Shown: positions 1 to 6,910 of the stretch, one piece after another | Layout of the letters: every line of letters begins with the position of its first letter | Numbering within the stretch: position 1 is the first letter of the stretch | Assembly: GCA_018895795.1 (NCBI GenBank) | Contig: JAHINZ010000493.1 | Coordinates: 1 to 21,561 of the forward strand | Length of the DNA stretch: 21,561 nucleotides | Origin: Alphaproteobacteria bacterium | Lineage (GTDB): Bacteria; Pseudomonadota; Alphaproteobacteria; Caulobacterales; Caulobacteraceae | Direction: 5' to 3' | Translations under genes and position numbers: made by a program | Notes under the pieces: generated by a model | What the model was told of the DNA's origin: nothing | The model's database searches: none | What the model saw: only the letters and a program-made list of their open reading frames with translations

Positions 1-539
1 CTGACTGGCTTTCTATTTCGATACAACTGTTGGAGTTCTTCGCCGACCGCCTGAAGGTGACCCTCAAGGATCAAGGCAAGCGCCACGATCTCGTCGACGC
101 CGTGTTCGCGCTCGGCGATGACGATCTGGTGCGCATCGTCGCCCGGGTCGAGGCGCTGGACGGGTTCCTGAAGACCGACGACGGCAAAAACCTGCTGGCC
201 GGCTACAAGCGCGCCTCCAACATTCTCAAGGCCGAGGAGAAGAAGGGCTGGAAGGCCGAAGGCGAACGCGGCCTACTGGACGACGCCTCGGCGCCGGAAG
301 CGGCCCTGTACGACGCCCTGCGCCTGGTCGAGCCGACCTTGGCGGCCGCTGTGGCCAATGAAGACTATACCGACGCGATGCGCGAACTGGCCGGCCTGCG
401 CGGCCCGGTCGACGCCTTCCTCGACGGCGTGTTCGTCAATTCCGAGGTTCCGGCCGAACGCGACAACCGCCTCAAGACCCTGGCCGCCGTCCGCGACGCC
501 ATGGGCCGGGTGGCCGACTTCGGGTTGGTGGGGGGGTAG
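1..539 (+). CDS. glyS: Glycine--tRNA ligase beta subunit, C-terminal part (5' end outside window)
   Basis: Bacterial glycyl-tRNA synthetase is an alpha2/beta2 enzyme that charges tRNA-Gly; this is the C-terminal anticodon-binding (DALR-like) region of the beta subunit. The reading frame is open to the left edge with no stop, so the gene is cut by the window. A TTG at position 30 is internal rather than the start. Visible family features are the FFADRLKV segment at the beginning, the GKRHDLVDAVFA stretch, the RxxALDGFLKTDDGKNLLAGYKRASNIL block and the final VFVNSE...RDNRLKTLAAVRD segment. The gene ends in TAG and is followed by a palindromic repeat element, then by a convergent gene. Confidence 0.93.
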   Translation, partial: DWLSISIQLLEFFADRLKVTLKDQGKRHDLVDAVFALGDDDLVRIVARVEALDGFLKTDDGKNLLAGYKRASNILKAEEKKGWKAEGERGLLDDASAPEAALYDALRLVEPTLAAAVANEDYTDAMRELAGLRGPVDAFLDGVFVNSEVPAERDNRLKTLAAVRDAMGRVADFGLVGG

Positions 540-565
540 GGGCGCTTTCGAGCTCTAATCTATGG

Positions 566-680
566 TCGTCATCCCGCGACTTGTTCGCGGGACCTATTTG
601 TCCGCCGCAAGTGCGGAGCAGGCGGCCCTCCGCCCTCGAAGCTCAACCATGGGTCCCGCGAACAAGTCGCGGGATGACGA
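566..680. repeat. Long palindromic intergenic element (two 29-bp inverted arms)
   Basis: Two perfectly complementary 29-bp arms at 566-594 and 652-680 flank a 57-bp centre. Each arm is itself a hairpin: TCCCGCGA and TCGCGGGA separated by 5 nt (573-592, with its mirror at 654-674). The element sits between the convergent 3' ends of glyS and the deacetylase gene. Such CGTCATCCCGCG-type palindromes are typical repeated intergenic elements in Caulobacter-like genomes. A role as a bidirectional transcription-termination or mRNA 3'-stabilising structure is an inference. Confidence 0.8.
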
Positions 681-695
681 GTTATGGGTGAGTGG

Positions 696-1427
696 TCAAA
701 AACCCCGCCGGCTCACCGGGGTGATCCGCGACAGGAACGCCTCGAGAAACGTCCAGGTCGGCTCGTCGTGATCCAGGTGATGGGTCAGCAGGCCGATCGG
801 CTGGTCCCATTGACCGCCAAGGCGGCGCTCGGCCAGCAGGCGCCGGGCCCGCAGCAGAACGCGCACGCCGCCGCGAAAGCGGGCCGTGGGCTTCCAGCGC
901 ATCAGGTCCAGATGGGCGTCCACACGCGGCGGCGACGCCTCGGGCGCGCGCGCCTGGCCATAGCGTGAGACCGCCAGGCCATGGTGCGCCAGGGCGGCGT
1001 TGAGCGTGGGGTGGGCGTTGTTCCACGGCGGTACGAAGAGCTCGGGCTTGAGGCCCGCTTGCGCGAAGGCCGCGATCGCCGCGGTGAGCTCGGCGGTGAC
1101 CTCGTCCAGGCTGTCCCCGTCATGGACCTCACCCGAAGGCAGGCCCTCGGGCGCGCGGTTTTCGTGGCGGAAGCCGTGGATCGCCAGCTCGACGTCCGGG
1201 GTGGTCGCGCAGGCCGCGACCAGGGCGGCGATGTCGCCATCGGGCACGACGGCCAGGGTCAGGGGCGCCTCGAACCGCTCCGAAAGGCGCAGCAGACGGT
1301 TCAGGGCCGGTCCGGGTCGGCGCGCGTCATCGTCCCGCCACCAGAACACGGGCGCCTTGCCCCGCGCGCTCCAGCGGCCCAGTTCGGAGTCGAGCAGGAC
1401 GGAGATCAGGGTCCGATAGAGCAACAT
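696..1427 (-). CDS. Polysaccharide deacetylase-like protein (NodB-fold, WalW-like)
   Basis: A 243-residue protein resembling the carbohydrate esterase 4/NodB-fold polysaccharide deacetylases, which remove acetyl groups from glycans using a metal ion. Visible motifs are WWRDDDA (residues 29-35, the Asp motif 1), HGFRHEN (84-90, giving the H-x3-H metal site with His84 and His88), FVPPWNN (131-137, motif 3) and THHLDHDE near the C-terminus. No signal peptide is obvious. I chose the ATG at 1427 because an in-frame upstream start at 1496 would overlap the preceding glycosyltransferase by 58 nt; with this start the gap is 11 nt. Co-transcription with the glycosyltransferase suggests a joint role in envelope polysaccharide or LPS modification. 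The substrate is unknown. Confidence 0.82.
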   Translation of the reverse strand: MLLYRTLISVLLDSELGRWSARGKAPVFWWRDDDARRPGPALNRLLRLSERFEAPLTLAVVPDGDIAALVAACATTPDVELAIHGFRHENRAPEGLPSGEVHDGDSLDEVTAELTAAIAAFAQAGLKPELFVPPWNNAHPTLNAALAHHGLAVSRYGQARAPEASPPRVDAHLDLMRWKPTARFRGGVRVLLRARRLLAERRLGGQWDQPIGLLTHHLDHDEPTWTFLEAFLSRITPVSRRGF

Positions 1428-1438
1428 TCGGTCGGTGT

Positions 1439-2284
1439 TTAACCCGATTGGCCCAGTCTGACCGCCTTTTGATCCGGGCCGAGGCCGACCACGCATCCGC
1501 TGTCGCGCCGACGCGCTTCGTGCGCGGCCAAATAGAGGATTTCGCGCGCCCGCAGGTTCGACAACAACGGATAGAGTCCGGCCATGATGGCGATCAGGAA
1601 ACCCATATCGCCTTCACGATAGCCCTTGCGCGAGACATAGCATTTGAAGAACCGGCGCACGCCCCGGAACAGGTCGTTCCACAGGCTCTTGATCTTGCCG
1701 GAGTCGGCCAGGTCCTGGCCGCGCAGCGCGGTATAGCGATTGAGGCGCTGGACCATGTCGGCGATGTCGTCATCGACCTTGTGCAGGATCGGATGGGTGA
1801 GTCGTCCGCCAAACACCCCGGTGAAACTGGTGCCGGGATGCACGCGTTCGCTCTTCCACGTCTTCACGCCCTTGCGGAAAAGGCGCGCCACCGACGCGGC
1901 GCCGAACGAACCACCCCATCCATGACGGACGAGTCGCTCGCCGACGAAATTATCCACAGGCACCTGATACCAATCTCCCCCCGAAGCGGCGTCGATGGTG
2001 TGGCGAACTTCGTCGGCGAGCGCCGGCGGAATGGCCTCGTCAGCATCCAGCTCGAGAATCCATTCACCTCGGCAGGCCGCGACCCCCGCCGTCTTTCTGA
2101 GGCCCTCGACAGGAAAGATTCCCGAGATCACCCGAGCCCCCATCTGCCTGGCGATGGCCTCGGTTCGATCGGTGCAGCGGTCCGCGACAACGACGATTTC
2201 GTCACAGAAGGCCAGGCGCGCCAGGCATTCGGCGATCCGATCTTCCTCGTTATGCGCGCAGACCAGTCCCGACAGCACAGGCAT
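1439..2284 (-). CDS. Family 2 glycosyltransferase (WaaE/KdtX-like)
   Basis: A 281-residue GT-A fold glycosyltransferase that would transfer a sugar from a nucleotide-sugar donor to LPS core or another surface glycan. The N-terminus carries the GT2 signature (SGLVCAHNEEDRI, residues 5-17), the VVVADRCTDRTEAIA nucleotide-binding segment (31-45) and the metal-binding DAD at 80-82 in ELDADE. The C-terminal region with RLNRYTALRG and a short hydrophobic FLIAIMAGLYPLL stretch is typical of the WaaE-like subgroup. The ATG at 2284 is preferred because GGGGAAG lies just upstream. In-frame starts at 2332 and 2365 would add residues before the fold without a visible ribosome-binding site. It is followed after 11 nt by the deacetylase gene. 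Confidence 0.85.
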   Translation of the reverse strand: MPVLSGLVCAHNEEDRIAECLARLAFCDEIVVVADRCTDRTEAIARQMGARVISGIFPVEGLRKTAGVAACRGEWILELDADEAIPPALADEVRHTIDAASGGDWYQVPVDNFVGERLVRHGWGGSFGAASVARLFRKGVKTWKSERVHPGTSFTGVFGGRLTHPILHKVDDDIADMVQRLNRYTALRGQDLADSGKIKSLWNDLFRGVRRFFKCYVSRKGYREGDMGFLIAIMAGLYPLLSNLRAREILYLAAHEARRRDSGCVVGLGPDQKAVRLGQSG

Positions 2285-2392
2285 TCCGACTTCCCCAGAG
2301 CCGGCCAAACCTAACCGTGGCTTGCCCGTCATTGGTAAGACGGCGCCGCGGTGAAGCCGCCACAATAAAAATCGATCCGTGCGGGAACCACT

Positions 2393-4840
2393 CTAAAACG
2401 CGCGGGAGATATCCAGGCTCCAGGTCCTCGGGCGCACGGGCGTGACCTGACGCACCTGGCCGAAGCTGAAGGGGTTGCCGTAGGCCAAGGTGTCGCTGGA
2501 GCTATTGGTCGGATTGGTGACCGCCGCCGCGATCCGCCAGTCGCCGGCGATCACCTCGGCGCCCAGCCGGCCGGTGACATAGTCCCCCATGGAGGGCGAG
2601 TAGCGGCGGTCGAAGGTCAGCCGCGAGCGGCCGATATAGCCCAGTTGCGCCGTGACGATCAGGACGGTGTCGCGGGGCAGCGGCGTCTCGTGCCGGATCA
2701 GCAGACCGGCCGACAGATCCGGCACGCCGGGCAGGGCGCTCTGGGCCGCCGAGGCGAAGTTTGGGTCTACCTTGGTCAGGCGCGGGCGGTTGAAGAGGGC
2801 GTTCGCCGATACGGTGAGACGCGCCGTGGGGCGCATGACGGTCTCGAGCTCCAGCCCCGTATTGCGGCCATCGCCGACATTGGCGGTATAGGAGAGCCCG
2901 GAGGACAGATACTGGTCGGTCTGAATGTCGGCCCAGACATCGTGAAACAGGGCGGCGCGCACGGTCATGCGGCCGCGGAACGGCTCGGCGCTGGCTCCGA
3001 TCTCGTAATTGCGCAGGTGGTCGGGCTTGAACGCGGTTCGCGCGGCGATCGGCGTTGCGATGCCGCCCGAATTGAACCCGCCGGATCGGAATCCTTGCGA
3101 GGTCAGGATGTACAGCATCCCCGTGTCGCCGAAGGCGCGTTGCAGGGTCAGCTTGGGGGAGACGCCCTTAAAGGTCTGCTGGCGATCGAGCATGCGCGGA
3201 TTGACCGATTTCACCTGCGAGACGGTGTGCACGGTGGTGCTGAACGCCCGACCGCCCAGGCTGACCTTCCAACCCCGGCCAAGATCCTGGGTCAGCTCGG
3301 TATAGATCGCCGTTTCATGCCGTCGGTCGCGGCGGGCTTCTCGATAGCGTAGCCGCGACGGGTTGTTGGCGGTGCGGTCGCGCAGTTCACCAGTGCTGTC
3401 CTCCTGCGACACGAGGCCGTAGAGACCCACCAGCCAGACCAGGCGCCGGGTCTCGGGTGAGGAGAACACCGCATCCTGAGCCAGCATTCTGATGTGGCTG
3501 GTCTCATCGAAGAGGCCCAGTTCCAGGGCGGTGTCGCTGTCGGCGGAGAGGGCGGCGGTGGCGTCGAAGCGGCTGGCGAACCGATGGTTCACATAGCCGG
3601 TCGAAGACTGGAACTGTCCCCACGGGCCATCGCCGGTCAGAACGATCGCATTCTGACCAAACCGGTTCTGATGGGTCTCGCGCACCCGGTTGGCGCGGCT
3701 CATGCCGGCCAGGCCCGGTGTCGTGTACTGGGTGTCGGTCGATCGCAGGTCCTGCTCGACGCCCGAGACGTTGACCGACCAGGTCTCGTTCAGCCTGACG
3801 GTCAGGGCCGCGCGGCCACCGCGCAGCGTCGTGCGATCGACGTTGGAGAGGCGCAGATTGACGTCATCCACATAGCCCCCGTCCGTGTCGCTATACAGAG
3901 ACAGCCGCAAGGCGGAGCGATCCCGGACCAGCGGGAGGTTGACCACGGCTTCCAGTTTCTGGCTGGCCGAGCCGGATTCGGTCGACGCGATACTGGCCAG
4001 GGCCAGGCCCGACGCGGTCGCCAGGTCGGGCTTGCGCGTGACGATCCTGTAGACGCCGCTGAGCGAGCCGCTTCCATAGAGCGAACCTTGCGGTCCGCGC
4101 AACACCTCGATCCGCTCGACGTCGATCAGCCTCAGGTCTGGATCGGGGGCGTTATAGGTGAGCGGCAAATTGTCGAGATAGGTGGCGACGGTCTGTTGGG
4201 TGCGACCGGTGAACGCGCCGTCCGACAGGCCGCGCAGCATGATCTTGTTGCGCGCCGCCCCCAGATTGGTGGTGAAAAAGCCCGCGGTCTGCTGGGAAAT
4301 GCCGGTGGTGTTGACCGCGCCGGTTTCGATCAGCCGGTTGGCGCCGATGACGCTGATGCCGCCCGCCGCGGCGCTCAATTTGGCGCGACGCTTCGTGGCC
4401 GTGACGACCACCGGCTCCAGGGTGGCGGGGTCACGCGCCGTGGGGACCGGCTTGGCCGGCGGCGAAGGCTGCCGGAGCGGGGTGATGATCACCGTGGAGC
4501 GGTCCCGGATCTCGAACTGGCAGGCGCCCGCCGTGAGCTTGCTCAAGGCCTGGTTCAGGGTCATGGCGCCCGACAAGGCGGGGGCCTTGCCGGCGCAGGC
4601 CTGAACGCCGCCCAGAGTCAGGCGGGCCTGAACGCCCAGGTCGATCAAGGCTTCGGACCGGGCCTTGGCGGCGATGTTGATCTGATAGAGCGGCGCGGGC
4701 GCGGCGGACGCCCTGGCCGTCAGGCCCAGGGACAGGGCCAGGGTGAGCAGAACGACCGGCGTGCGGCCGGCGGCGCCGAAATCAGACCCAAGCCCTAGTC
4801 CAAACCGATACAGAAATGGGGGGGCAGCGGTCGAGATCAT
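2393..4840 (-). CDS. TonB-dependent receptor with N-terminal STN signalling domain
   Basis: An 815-residue outer-membrane transducer for energised uptake of a siderophore or other large ligand. In order: a signal peptide (hydrophobic TPVVLLTLALSLGL, cleavage probably after ARASA near residue 46); a secretin/TonB N-terminal (STN) domain at about 50-120, as found in receptors that signal to an anti-sigma factor; a linker; a TonB-box-like VVVTATKRR (144-152); the plug (about 155-270, with RGLSDGAF and the IEVLRGPQGSLYGSGSLSG signature); and a 22-strand type beta-barrel ending in an aromatic residue (SRAF). It lies 69 nt after fecR on the same strand, with CTGGAG before the ATG, so it completes a sigma/FecR/receptor unit. 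The ligand cannot be read from sequence. Confidence 0.93.
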   Translation of the reverse strand: MISTAAPPFLYRFGLGLGSDFGAAGRTPVVLLTLALSLGLTARASAAPAPLYQINIAAKARSEALIDLGVQARLTLGGVQACAGKAPALSGAMTLNQALSKLTAGACQFEIRDRSTVIITPLRQPSPPAKPVPTARDPATLEPVVVTATKRRAKLSAAAGGISVIGANRLIETGAVNTTGISQQTAGFFTTNLGAARNKIMLRGLSDGAFTGRTQQTVATYLDNLPLTYNAPDPDLRLIDVERIEVLRGPQGSLYGSGSLSGVYRIVTRKPDLATASGLALASIASTESGSASQKLEAVVNLPLVRDRSALRLSLYSDTDGGYVDDVNLRLSNVDRTTLRGGRAALTVRLNETWSVNVSGVEQDLRSTDTQYTTPGLAGMSRANRVRETHQNRFGQNAIVLTGDGPWGQFQSSTGYVNHRFASRFDATAALSADSDTALELGLFDETSHIRMLAQDAVFSSPETRRLVWLVGLYGLVSQEDSTGELRDRTANNPSRLRYREARRDRRHETAIYTELTQDLGRGWKVSLGGRAFSTTVHTVSQVKSVNPRMLDRQQTFKGVSPKLTLQRAFGDTGMLYILTSQGFRSGGFNSGGIATPIAARTAFKPDHLRNYEIGASAEPFRGRMTVRAALFHDVWADIQTDQYLSSGLSYTANVGDGRNTGLELETVMRPTARLTVSANALFNRPRLTKVDPNFASAAQSALPGVPDLSAGLLIRHETPLPRDTVLIVTAQLGYIGRSRLTFDRRYSPSMGDYVTGRLGAEVIAGDWRIAAAVTNPTNSSSDTLAYGNPFSFGQVRQVTPVRPRTWSLDISRAF

Positions 4841-4847
4841 GCGCTCC

Positions 4848-4866
4848 AGCTCTAGACACGAGAGCT
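4848..4866 (-). promoter_or_regulatory. Hairpin next to the TonB-receptor ribosome-binding site
   Basis: AGCTCT (4848-4853) and AGAGCT (4861-4866) form a 6-bp inverted repeat with a 7-nt loop. It sits directly upstream of the Shine-Dalgarno CTGGAG of the receptor gene, inside the 69-nt gap after fecR. It could be an mRNA structure separating fecR and receptor expression or a protein-binding palindrome. No U-tract follows, so it is not a classic terminator. Confidence 0.35.
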
Positions 4867-4909
4867 GTCGCTTCGTCGATAGAACGATCCTGTTCCTGGC
4901 GACAAAGCT

Positions 4910-5890
4910 CTAGCGCGCCCATATCGTTACGGCTTTGGCGGTCGTCGTCGTTCGAACCGGAAGCAGAACAGACAGGCGCGCGACCATCGCATCCTGTCGA
5001 TCCACGATCAACACACCGGAAAGTCGTAGGTTCGCCGCCTGTGCGTCGCCAAGTTTAGTCGGGCGGTCGAAAAGCCGGTTCATGTCCGCGGCGATCACCG
5101 ACAGCGGTTGATCGCGATAGATCAAGCGACCTTCGCGCCAGCCGAGGATTTCGTCGCTCGACACCTTGACGACCCGAGCGTCGGTACGGCCTTCGACATG
5201 GGAAAGCGCCTGGCCCGGGGTCAGGCGAAAAGTTTCAGCCTGGCGATCCTGGTTCGGGCGGACCTCGACAAGACCACGCTGCACGGCCACGGCGACCGCG
5301 CCGTCGCGGTGGCGAACATCGAACGCTGTCCCGACCACGCGGACTTGGGTTTCGCCGGCGTCGATCACGAACGGGCGCCTGGCGTCCTTGGCGACGTCGA
5401 AATAGGCCTGGGCGTCGCCCATCGAGACGTGTCGCTCGCCGTGTCTGAAGCGAACGGCGATTCGCGAGGCGGCGTTCAGATCGATCCGTGTGCCGTCTTC
5501 CAGCGCGATGGACTTTCGCTCCCCGACGCCGGTGACGTAGACGGTCTCCTGGGTCGCGCCCGGACCGTAGCGTGGAAGCAGAATGGCGCCGGCCACAAAG
5601 GCCGCCGCCAGGGCGCCCGCGGACCACCAAAGGCCTGTTCGGCGTCGGCGCTTAAACGCGAGTATCGCGCCGGTTTGCGGAGCGTCGGCCAAACGGTCGT
5701 GCGCGTCCGGCCCGGCCAGAAGGCCAAATTCCTGATCAAAGGCGAGAACCCGGTCATAGACCTTGGCGTGTTCGGCTGAACTGGACAGCCAGGCGTCGAA
5801 CTCAGCCCAGTCGTCCTGGGTGACGGACGGACTCTGAAGCCGCACCAGCCAGTCTATGGCGGCATCCATGTCGTTATCAGTGCGAATCAT
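4910..5890 (-). CDS. FecR-family anti-sigma factor / transmembrane signal relay
   Basis: A 326-residue inner-membrane protein that holds an ECF sigma factor at its cytoplasmic N-terminus and receives the ligand signal from the receptor's STN domain in the periplasm. Domains: an N-terminal DUF4880-type cytoplasmic segment (AIDWLVRLQS...FDAWLSSSAEHAKVYDRV, 11-48), a basic stretch RRRR (81-84) followed by one transmembrane helix (about 87-106), the FecR domain (about 115-210: VGERKSIALEDGTRIDLNAAS, then RPFVIDAGETQVRVVGTAFDV) and a C-terminal DUF4974-like region (YRDQPLSVIAADMNRLF...). The start at 5890 has AAGG about 6 nt upstream; an in-frame ATG at residue 8 is a weaker alternative. It lies between the sigma gene and the receptor gene, as expected for the FecI-FecR-FecA arrangement. 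Confidence 0.93.
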   Translation of the reverse strand: MIRTDNDMDAAIDWLVRLQSPSVTQDDWAEFDAWLSSSAEHAKVYDRVLAFDQEFGLLAGPDAHDRLADAPQTGAILAFKRRRRTGLWWSAGALAAAFVAGAILLPRYGPGATQETVYVTGVGERKSIALEDGTRIDLNAASRIAVRFRHGERHVSMGDAQAYFDVAKDARRPFVIDAGETQVRVVGTAFDVRHRDGAVAVAVQRGLVEVRPNQDRQAETFRLTPGQALSHVEGRTDARVVKVSSDEILGWREGRLIYRDQPLSVIAADMNRLFDRPTKLGDAQAANLRLSGVLIVDRQDAMVARLSVLLPVRTTTTAKAVTIWAR

Positions 5891-5986
5891 GCCGCCTTAT
5901 CCCGACGCTGCTCACCGCCCGATATAAGGGAGACGTCGCCAAAAGAGCGCGCCCTCCAAATTTTACGCGTGAGAGGTGAATATTCG

Positions 5987-6577
5987 TCATCTTGAGCTGA
6001 CCATCAGCGCCTTCAAGGCTGTACTGATGTGTTTCTCAACCGCGCTGCGGCTGATGCCCATCGCCGCCGCCGTTTCCGCATGACTCAGCCCCTCCAGCTT
6101 GTGAAGCGAAAAGGCCTGTGCGGTTTTGGGCGGCAGGGTTCCAAGCGTTCTCATCAAGGCGGCGAGGCGCTGCCGGCCGTTCACGACATCCTCGGCCGAC
6201 GGCTCGTCGGCGATCGGGGCGCCGGCGATCGCCGTGGTTTTCGCGTCAAACCAACGCGCGTCGCGGGCGCTGGAGCGCGCCTGACTGCGCAGGTGGTCCA
6301 GCATCAGATTATTGGCCATGTGAAACAGCAGCCCCGATCCATCATCGCGGGTCTCGATGTCGCCGAGCGCCTGAAGTTTCAGATACAAATCCTGGACCAG
6401 ATCCTCGGCTTCCGCGGTCGAGCGAAGGCGCGCCGCGAAAAAACGCGTGAGGTTGGCGCGCTTCTCGCCATAGAGCCGCAACAGGAGCGCTTTGGGAGCG
6501 GAGAGGGATCGTGGCGGCGACCCGGACAGAACAGAACTCCTAGGGTTTCGATGACGGGGTCGATCCAGCGTCACCAT
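5987..6577 (-). CDS. ECF RNA polymerase sigma factor (FecI-like)
   Basis: A 196-residue sigma-70 family ECF factor expected to drive the downstream receptor genes when released by FecR. Region 2 is visible as LLLRLYGEKRANLTRFFAAR and AEAEDLVQDLYLKL (about residues 31-68). The LFHMANNLMLDHLRSQARS segment (84-102) is the region 2.3-2.4 helix. Region 4 is LRTLGTLPPKTAQAF then HKLEGLSHAETAAAMGIS and RSAVEKHISTALKAL (about 144-191), a helix-turn-helix. The start is uncertain: the frame stays open upstream to 6889 with an ATG at 6721, but that longer version would carry about 50-100 residues of unusual composition and would span a palindromic operator. I use the ATG at 6577; even this leaves about 30 residues before the fold. 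Confidence 0.88.
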   Translation of the reverse strand: MVTLDRPRHRNPRSSVLSGSPPRSLSAPKALLLRLYGEKRANLTRFFAARLRSTAEAEDLVQDLYLKLQALGDIETRDDGSGLLFHMANNLMLDHLRSQARSSARDARWFDAKTTAIAGAPIADEPSAEDVVNGRQRLAALMRTLGTLPPKTAQAFSLHKLEGLSHAETAAAMGISRSAVEKHISTALKALMVSSR

Positions 6578-6910
6578 AGGAGAGGGCGAAGCCAGGGTCC
6601 ACCCGACATGCTGGCGAGGCTCGAACAGGCTGGGAATCGCGAGCGCCGGGCGATGGACAAGTTCCTCATTCGCCAGATTGGCTCCCTCCGTATCCGAACT
6701 AAGTCGCGACAACGTTGTCATTGGAAATATTTGCCAAATTTCGGGTCTTCGGCATGGAACGCAAAGCGCCGGTGGACGCGTTCTTGACCAAAGTGCTAGT
6801 GAACGCCCCGGATATTGCAGTGCGGGATCACCGTTCCAAGCTTTGTCCAAAGGTGAGACGATCACACAGAAGATCGCCGCCTCTTTCACTTATCGCAGGG
6901 TGAACTCAAA
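6578..6910. other. Intergenic region between divergent sigma-factor and ppdK genes
   Basis: 333 nt between the chosen sigma-factor start and ppdK. It is less GC-rich than the flanking genes, especially 6720-6910, and should hold the divergent promoters. The one clear element is the 12-bp palindrome at 6708-6719 (listed separately). A shorter imperfect inverted repeat GAAAT...AATTTC lies just beside it. I could not assign -35/-10 boxes convincingly. AGGGTGA before the ATG of ppdK is a modest ribosome-binding site. Confidence 0.5.
6708..6719. promoter_or_regulatory. LacI-family-like operator palindrome
   Basis: GACAACGTTGTC is a perfect 12-bp palindrome. On the minus strand it is preceded by AT, giving ATGACAACGTTGTC. 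LacI-family repressors of carbohydrate genes in proteobacteria often bind sites of the form TGACAACGTTGTCA; that resemblance is from family knowledge, not a search. It lies 131 nt upstream of the chosen sigma-factor start and 192 nt upstream of ppdK, so it could control either. No lacI-type gene is in the window. Confidence 0.5.

Noticed and set aside
562..771. 69-residue frame between glyS and the deacetylase gene
   Set aside because: It is formed by the palindromic repeat element and runs into the opposite-strand gene; no ribosome-binding site or family resemblance.
4867..4909. GGAAC on the minus strand as an ECF-type -35 box for the receptor gene
   Set aside because: No convincing -10 partner at 16-17 nt; a single pentamer match is too weak to report as a promoter.
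6780..6830. TTGACC followed by GCTAGTGAAC as a housekeeping sigma promoter for ppdK
   Set aside because: The spacing between the two boxes is 5 nt, far too short for the Caulobacter-type consensus; no better arrangement was found.
6578..6889. N-terminal extension of the sigma-factor frame to about 300 residues
   Set aside because: The extra sequence has no sigma-factor similarity, is of lower GC, spans the operator palindrome and would leave almost no promoter space for the divergent genes. The exact start remains uncertain.
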